From an uncultured Corynebacterium sp. (GTDB taxonomy: Bacteria > Actinomycetota > Actinomycetes > Mycobacteriales > Mycobacteriaceae), in NCBI GenBank assembly GCA_945631445.1, contig CALZCR010000043.1, positions 1-8,592 on the forward strand: 8,592 nucleotides of DNA, given 5' to 3'. The position numbers and the translations under genes were made by a program. The notes beneath the pieces are model-generated. The model worked only from the letters and a program-made list of their open reading frames with translations, had not been told where the DNA came from and searched no databases. Shown here piece by piece: positions 1 through 6,300 of this stretch (within the stretch, counting starts at the first letter, position 1; each line of letters begins with the position of its first letter).

Positions 1-49
1 GGAGACTGTTTGAGAGAACCCTGCAGCCTACTGTCCACACAAAACACCA

Positions 50-87
50 AACCGCCTTCCAGCCCCTGATGGGGCTGGGAGGCGGTT
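50..87. terminator. Strong hairpin, probable (bidirectional) terminator
   Basis: Arms at 50-66 and 71-87 pair over 17 positions with a 4-base loop (67-70, TGAT). The single imperfection is position 58 against 79. In + strand RNA it is a U-G wobble, in minus-strand RNA an A-C mismatch, so the hairpin is slightly better for a transcript arriving from the left. On the minus strand the stem is followed by a T-rich run (TTGGTGTTTTGTGTGG over 50-35); on the + strand only by CAGGTTTCTC. It lies about 215 bases past the fas stop and could end fas, a converging gene to the left of the window, or both. Confidence 0.8.
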
Positions 88-121
88 CAGGTTTCTCCCA
101 CTGCGCCGAGTGCCCGTTACA

Positions 122-142
122 CCGGGTGATCATCTCACCCGG
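122..142. repeat. 8-bp inverted repeat (hairpin) downstream of fas
   Basis: Perfect arms CCGGGTGA (122-129) and TCACCCGG (135-142) around a 5-base loop. It has the same size and loop length as the hairpin at 226-246 and a related arm sequence (GGTGA/TCACC). It is followed on the + strand by CAAGCGTC. No T-run follows on either strand, so a terminator role is not supported. Confidence 0.6.
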
Positions 143-260
143 CAAGCGTCACCCGACTCGTCGGCAAGCGTCCCAACCACTCCCTCGTGGCTGACCCGCT
201 CGCCGGCGGCGAACCGGTCTCACCCGCGGTGAGCCACACTCACCGCAAGCAATCCCAACC
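140..260. repeat. Short direct repeats (CGGCAAGCGTC family)
   Basis: CGGCAAGCGTC occurs exactly at 140-150 and again at 162-172, a spacing of 22 bases. A degenerate third copy is CCGCAAGCAATC at 243-254; it shares the following CCCAACC with the second copy (172-178 and 254-260). Each copy directly follows or overlaps the right arm of an inverted repeat (122-142, 153-164, 226-246). Function unknown. Confidence 0.6.
226..246. repeat. 8-bp inverted repeat (hairpin) downstream of fas
   Basis: Perfect arms GCGGTGAG (226-233) and CTCACCGC (239-246) with a 5-base loop. In the fas transcript it lies about 55 bases after the stop. There is no T-run after it on either strand, so it is not a classical terminator. 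It may shape the 3' end of the mRNA, but this is only inferred. On the + strand the second arm runs directly into AAGCAATCCCAACC, a word shared with the other repeats in this region. Confidence 0.6.
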
Positions 261-301
261 CACCTAAGGTGAGTCAGCTAAAACCCCAGCACCCCAGGCC
301 C

Positions 302-3300
302 TTAAGCCTCCGGCGCTGCCGGGAACACGCCGTCTTCGCCGAGTCGGACGTCCTCGTTGAGCAGGAGGTGAATCTCTGCTTCGTGGGCGCCTTCCTCCGG
401 GAAGCGGCGGTTCTCGACCTGCTGGAACAGCGGTGCGCGGCCGATCATGCCGGCCTGCATGCGGGCGGAGCCGGCACGCAGACGCTCGGTGGCCTTCTTG
501 CGCCACGCGTCGACGTCCAGGCCGGCGTTGGCGACGGCGGCCTCGAAGGTCGACGGGTGGGCGTAGACCACCAGGGCGCCGACGTGACCGAAGCCCAGGG
601 AAGTCAGGGCGGCCGCCTTCACGGCGCCCTCACCCAGTGCCAGCGGGGCACGCAGCCACACCAGGTTCTTGGACTTCTCCTCGATCAGCGGATCCACGGT
701 GTCCAGGGAGGCGTTCTGCGGGAGCGTGCCGGTGCGCAGCACGTCCATCAGTCCGCCGGTCTGGAACAGGGCGGCGCCTGCCTTGGAGTGACCGGTGAGC
801 GACTTCTGGGAGATGACGTACAGCGGCTTGTCCGGGTTACGCCCGATGGCCGGCCACAGGATGGAGTGCAGCTCGGATTCGTTCGGGTCGTTGGCGTTGG
901 TCGAGGTGTCGTGCTTGCTCAGTACGGACACGTCGTCCGGGGTCAGGCCCAGGGACTTCAGCGACTTCGCCAGCTTGGAGCGCGTGCCGCCGCGGCCCGC
1001 GCCCAAAGCGCCCAGGCCGGGGGCCGGGATGGAGGTGTGCGCGCCGTCGCCGTAGGAGGCGGCGTGCGCGACCACGGCGTGGACCGGCAGGCCCATCTGC
1101 GCGGCCACGGAGCCGCGGACCAGCAGCACGGTGCCGCCGCCCTCGGCCTCGAGGAAGCCGCCGCGACGACGGTCGTTCGCACGGGAGATGAAGCGGTTGT
1201 CGATGCCCTTGTCGGTCATCGTCTTCGTCTCCGCGGTGGCGTTCATGTCACCGAAGCCGACCAGAGATTCGACCTGGACGTCGTCGATGCCGCCGGCGAT
1301 GACGAAGTCGGCCTTGCCCAGCTTGATCTTGTCCGCGCCCTCCTCGATGGAGACCGCGGCCGTGGCGCAGGCGCCGATCGGGTGGATCATGGAGCCGTAG
1401 CCGCCCAGCAGGGCCTGCATGGTGTGCGCGGCGACGACGTTCGGCAGGGCTTCCTGCAGGATGTCGCCCGGGCGCTCCTCACCCAGGAAGCGGGTGACGA
1501 AGACCTTGTGCAGGGACTCCATGCCGCCGATGCCGGTGCCTTGGGTGGTGGCCACGTCCAGCGGGTGGACGGTCTGCAGCAGCTCCGCGGGGGAGAAGCC
1601 GGCGTTGATGAACGCATCTACGGCGGTGACCAGGTTCCACAGGGCCATGCGGTCGAGCGAATCGACCATGTGCTCCGGGATGCCCCACTTGGTGGCGTCG
1701 AAGTCGTCCGGCATCTGGCCGGCGACGGTGCGCGACAAGGTGGCCTTGCGCGGCACGTGTGCCGTGGCGCCCTGCTTGCGGGTGACGGTCCACTCGCCGT
1801 CGACCTCGACGACCTCGGTGAAGTCCGGATCGGCTTCCTCGATGTCGCGGGCCTCGGCCTCGTCGGCGACGGTGAAGCTGATGTCGCGGTCCAAGAAGAC
1901 CTGGGTCAGGTCGATGGAGCCCTGGTCGACGAGGTGGTACTTGTCGGTCAGGGTGCGCACGCCGGAGCGGGCGACGACCTCGTCGCGGAAGCGGTCGTAG
2001 ATGTCCTCTTCGGCGATCTCGGAGCCGTCGGCGTCGTACCAGCCCGGCTTCGGATCCTCGTTCCATTCGACCAAGCCCATCATCCAGGCCAGCTCCAGCA
2101 CGCCGGCGGCGGTCAGCTCGACGCTGCCGTCGCGCTGGATGCCGTACTCGGCCTCGAAGCGGGTGCGGCCGGATCCCCAAGAGGAGACTTCGCCGACGCC
2201 GGCGATGACGACCATGTCGTCCAGGTCAGCAGTGACCTCGCCGACCTCGACGCCGCCGATCTGGGTCGGGTTGTCGATGTTCGGCAGGGCCGGGATGGTG
2301 ACTGGCTCGACCTCGACGTCCGGGCCTTCGGCGGGATCGTCGGCGGCGTCCTCGCGGGCCTGGGCGGCCAGCTCGGTGATGGACACCGGGGTGGAGCCCA
2401 GTCCGCCGGTCAGGTCGGCCTCGACCGGAGCCTCGGCGGCCTTCGCGCGGGTCTCCGCGGAAGCCAGCGCCATGAGCTCGGAAGAGATCTCCTCCGGGGT
2501 CCAGACGTGGATGCCGGCCTTTTCGGCTGCCGGGATGATGGCGTCGTTGCCGCCCATCAGGTTGGTGCCGGAGACCCAGCCGATCTTGGCCTGGGCCAGG
2601 GTCACGCCCGCCGGCCAGCCGGCCTCGGCGGACCACTTGGCCAGGATGGCGTCCAGGGCGGACTTGACCTCGCCGTAGGCGCCGTCGCCGCCGAACATGC
2701 CGCGGTTGGGCGAGCCCGGCAGGACGATATGCGCACGGGTGTCCACGGCCTGCTGCGCCAGCTCAGACAGCCCGGCGATGGTGCGCTCGACGGACCACAG
2801 CAGCAGACGGGTCTGGTTCTCCGCGGCCGGGCCGGCGTCGGCCAGCGAACCGGAGACGGACGGTGCGGCGAACGGGAACGCCAGGGTCGGGGTCAGAGCC
2901 GGTTTGGTGACCTTGACCTCGTTGCCCACGGACTCCTTCTGCTCGGTGCCGATCCAGTCGATCAGGGAATCGATGTCGCGGTAGGAGGACAGGTTCGCCG
3001 GGACCAGCCACAGGGCGGAGCCCATGGCGCCGTGCTCGGCGTAGATCTTGCGGGCGAACTCCTTGCGCGACTGGGAGACGCGCGAGGCGGTCATGATGAC
3101 CGTCGCGCCGCCTTCGAGCAGACGCTCGACCAGCGCGGTGGCGATGGATCCCGGTGCGGCGCCCGTGACGAGTGCGACGTCGCCGGCGTACTCGCCCTCG
3201 AAGTCCTCGAGAGCGGCCTTCGCGATGTCTTCCATCAGCGCCGGGTCCTTCGCGCCGTTGTCGGCGTACCACTTCGCCTGGGCGGCGACGGTCTCGCCGG

Positions 3301-6300
3301 TGCCGGTGAAGCGGGAGGCCGGCAGGTCCTTCTGGCCGAGGGAGACGCGCGCGAGGTCCTCGCGGGCGATCGCCCAGCGGTCGTCGAAGAGCACGGCCTT
3401 GTTGGCGTCGAAGGAGGGGGTGACCAGGTCGACCCAGCCGGAGCCGAGTTCGGCTTCGACGGCCTCGATGACGGTGGTGTCCAGCGGTTCGCTGGACTCG
3501 GTCTTCGGGGTCAGTCCCAGCTGGTCGAGGACGGTGCGGGCCGCGGTGGCCAGCACGCCGTCGGCGCCGGTGACGGACTCGGCGTACTCGTTGAGCGCCG
3601 CGGAGTCGACGACTCCGCCGCCACCGCCGGATCCGCCCGAGGTCAGCGAGACGCTGACGCCGTGACGGGCCGCGACGGCCTGGACGGCGGCGTCGATGAG
3701 CGTGTCCACGTCCGCCTTGGAGGAGGCGGTCGTGGGCACGGTGGCCAGGGAGCCGCCGCGGACGGAGTCCTCGTCGCGGGAACCGATGAGGATCTCGGCT
3801 TCGACGTGGCCGACCCAGGAGGCGGGCAGCGACCAGGCGCCGGTGACGCGCTCGCCGACGTGCGCCGGCTTGTGGCCGGACGCGCCGAAGAGCTGGCGCA
3901 GACGCGCGGTGACGGCCTCGCCCAGGACGGAGCCGAAGGGGGAGTAGCCCGGGGCGGCGGTCTTGACGCGCTCGCGCAGGGTGGCCACGTCGGCTTCGGC
4001 GGCGCCGTCGATGGCGGGCACGCCGATTTCGGCGGACATGTCCATCAGCAGCTGGTTACGGCGCGAGGACACGCCGTTGGTCAGCTCTTCGACGGTGTCG
4101 GAGTCGTTGATCTGGTCCAGGCGGATCTTGTTCTGGAACGCGAACAGCACCATGATGGCGTCTGCTGCGCTGAAGCCCAGGTCCGGGGCGTCGGCGCCGG
4201 AGCCGCCGCCGGTGGCCGGTGCTGCCGGGGCAGCGGGCTCCGGAGTGGCGGCCGGGGCGGCCTCGGTGACGGTCGCGGAGGCATCGGCCGCGGCGGCCGG
4301 GGCTTCCGGCGCCTCGTCGACGTCGTCTTCGACGACCGGGGCTTCCTGGACGTCGGCGAGCATGACGCGGTCCTGGTCGCGCTCGACGTTGAGCACCGGC
4401 AGGTCTACGCCCTCGACGGCCATGGAACGCTTCGCCAGGTTGGTCAGCGTCGGGGAGGCGGCCAGGCCGACCTCGATGATCTGCTCGACCTCGCCGAACA
4501 GCAGCGACTGGGTGTCGATCCACTGCACCGGGGAGGCGAACTGCCAGCTGAGCAGCTCGATGATCAGCACGCGCGCCAGGGCGTTGTCGTCGGCGAAGTC
4601 GGCGACCTTCTTGCCGTTGAGGCGCTCGGACGGGACGGCCGGGGCGATGGACTCGCCGATGGCGTCGATGAAGTCGTCGGAGAGCTCGAACGGGCGGGCG
4701 ACCAGGTTCGGCACGTAGCGGCCGACCAGGGCGTTAAGGTCTAGCTCCTCCGGCAGCAGCTCGTCGAGCTTGTCGGCGAAGGCCGGCACGCCCGGCTTGA
4801 GCACGGAGGAGTGGAAGGGCACGTCGATGCCCGGGACGGTGACGAACGCACGGTCGCGGACGGCGTTGGCCTTGGCCTTCAGCGCGGCCAGGCCGGCCTT
4901 GGTGCCGGCGATGGAGTACTGCTGGCCCTTGATGTTGTAGTTGACGATCTGCAGGAACTCGCCGGTCTCTTCCGACACCTGGGCGAGGTAGTCCTCCACC
5001 TCGTCGGCGGCGACGCCGATCATGTTCGGACGCAGCGCGCCCATGCCGTAGTTGGAGCGGCCGTGCTCGTCGCGGTCGACGAGGGTGCCCATGGCGGAGC
5101 CGCGGGAGTAGACCACGTCGATGACGGCCTCGAGGTCGAAGATGTTCGCCAGCGACGCCAGGGCGGTGTACTCGCCGAGGGAGTGGCCGGCGTACATGGA
5201 GTTCGACGCCAGGGCGTCGGCCTCGCGTAGACGCTCGGTCTGGGCGTAGGCGACCACGGCGAGTGCGACCTGGGTGAACTGCGTCAGGTGCAGCACTCCC
5301 TCGGGGTGCTTGAAGGTGGTGCCGCGCACGTTCAGCTCGGTCGGGTTCTCGTCCACGATCTGGCGGATGGAGAAGCCGAGTGCGTCGCGGGTGTGGCGGT
5401 CGGCGCGGTTCCAGATCTCACGGGCGGCGGCAGAGGCGTTGCGGTCGCCTTCGCCCATGCCCTCGGCCTGGATGCCCTGGCCCGGGTAGACGTAGGCCGT
5501 CTTCGGCTGCGCCATGAGCGCCTGGCCGACGGAGACGACCTCGCCGTCGATGCGGCAGGTGACCTCGAAGGCGTTGTGGATGCCCTTGCGGCCGGCGCGC
5601 TCGACGGTGATCTCCACCTCGTCGTTGAGCTGGACCATGCCGTACATGGAGTAGGTCCAGCCGACGACGGTGCCGTGCTTGCCAGCCAGGTGCTGGGCGG
5701 TGGCCGAGAGCCACATGCCGTGCACCAGCGGGGCGTCCAGGTTGACCAGCTGCGCGGAGTTGTACGAGGAGTGGATCGGGTTGTAGTCGCCCGAGACCAG
5801 CGCGAACGGGGTCATGTCGCTCGGTGCGGTGACCACGGCGCGGTCGATGAACGAACGCGGGGTGGCCTCCACCTTGTCGGCGGACTTGCCGCCGCCCCAC
5901 TCCGGCGCCGGCACCGGGGTGTCGGTGCCGTGGGCGCGGCCGCGGATGGCGAAGCGCTGCATCTGCGTGGCCACCAGCTCGCCGGACTCGCGGTCAAACA
6001 GCTCGAGCTCCACGGTGACGATGCGGCCTGAGGAGGACTCGGCGATGGCGGTGCACTTGGAGGTGACGTCGATGGTGCGGCCGTCGGCGAGCTCTTCGAG
6101 CGGGCGGCGCACGTCGACGACGTGGTTGAGGTGCACGGCGTTGAGCAGGCCCTCGATGACGGGGTAGCCGTCCTCGAGCTGGCCGGAGCCCAGCGCGGTG
6201 TAGATGGCCGGCCAGCACGGTCCGACCAGCACGTCCGGGGTGCCCGGCTCGACGGTGCCCAGGGCGGCGCCGGTGACGGCGGTGTGTGCGGTCAGCAGCT

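Larger units (their letters stand above)
1..301. other. Intergenic region downstream of fas, no gene seen
   Basis: No convincing coding sequence on either strand. The composition is less G+C-biased than the gene and the short frames present lack family-like protein sequence. It holds the hairpin at 50-87, the repeat cluster at 122-260 and a near-palindrome CACCT-A-AGGTG at 261-271. Bases 1-49 could hold the last few codons of a converging + strand gene (for example a TGA at 11-13), but too little is visible to call one. I found no promoter with credible -35 and -10 boxes at a proper spacing. Confidence 0.7.

Noticed and set aside
25..50. Possible minus-strand promoter (TTGGTG at 50-45, TAGGCT at 30-25)
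   Set aside because: The spacing is only 14 bases and both boxes are weak. The first overlaps the tail of the terminator hairpin.
122..142. Hairpin as the fas terminator
   Set aside because: No T-run follows on either strand and the stem is short; the 50-87 hairpin is a much better candidate.
140..260. CRISPR-like or tandem repeat array
   Set aside because: Only two exact 11-base copies and one degenerate copy with irregular spacing (22 and about 81 bases); no constant repeat-spacer pattern.
1479..2180. Minus-strand frames of 60-260 codons overlapping fas in another frame (for example 1479-2180, 6468-7250)
   Set aside because: Arg/Pro/Gly-rich translations typical of shifted frames in high-G+C genes; fas itself is continuous across them, so they are not frameshift remnants.
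269..4744. Long + strand open frame of 1,491 codons opposite fas
   Set aside because: It is in codon register with fas on the other strand. Its translation is a Gly/Asp/Val/Arg/Leu-rich string with no recognisable domain, it begins at a GTG without a convincing ribosome binding site, and its length is explained by the lack of TTA/CTA/TCA codons in fas.
4811..6031. Further + strand open frames (for example 4811-5230 and 5288-6031)
   Set aside because: Same in-register shadow of fas codons, with low-complexity Gly/Val/Asp/His-rich translations, overlapping the MPT and DH domains, whose sense-strand motifs are intact.
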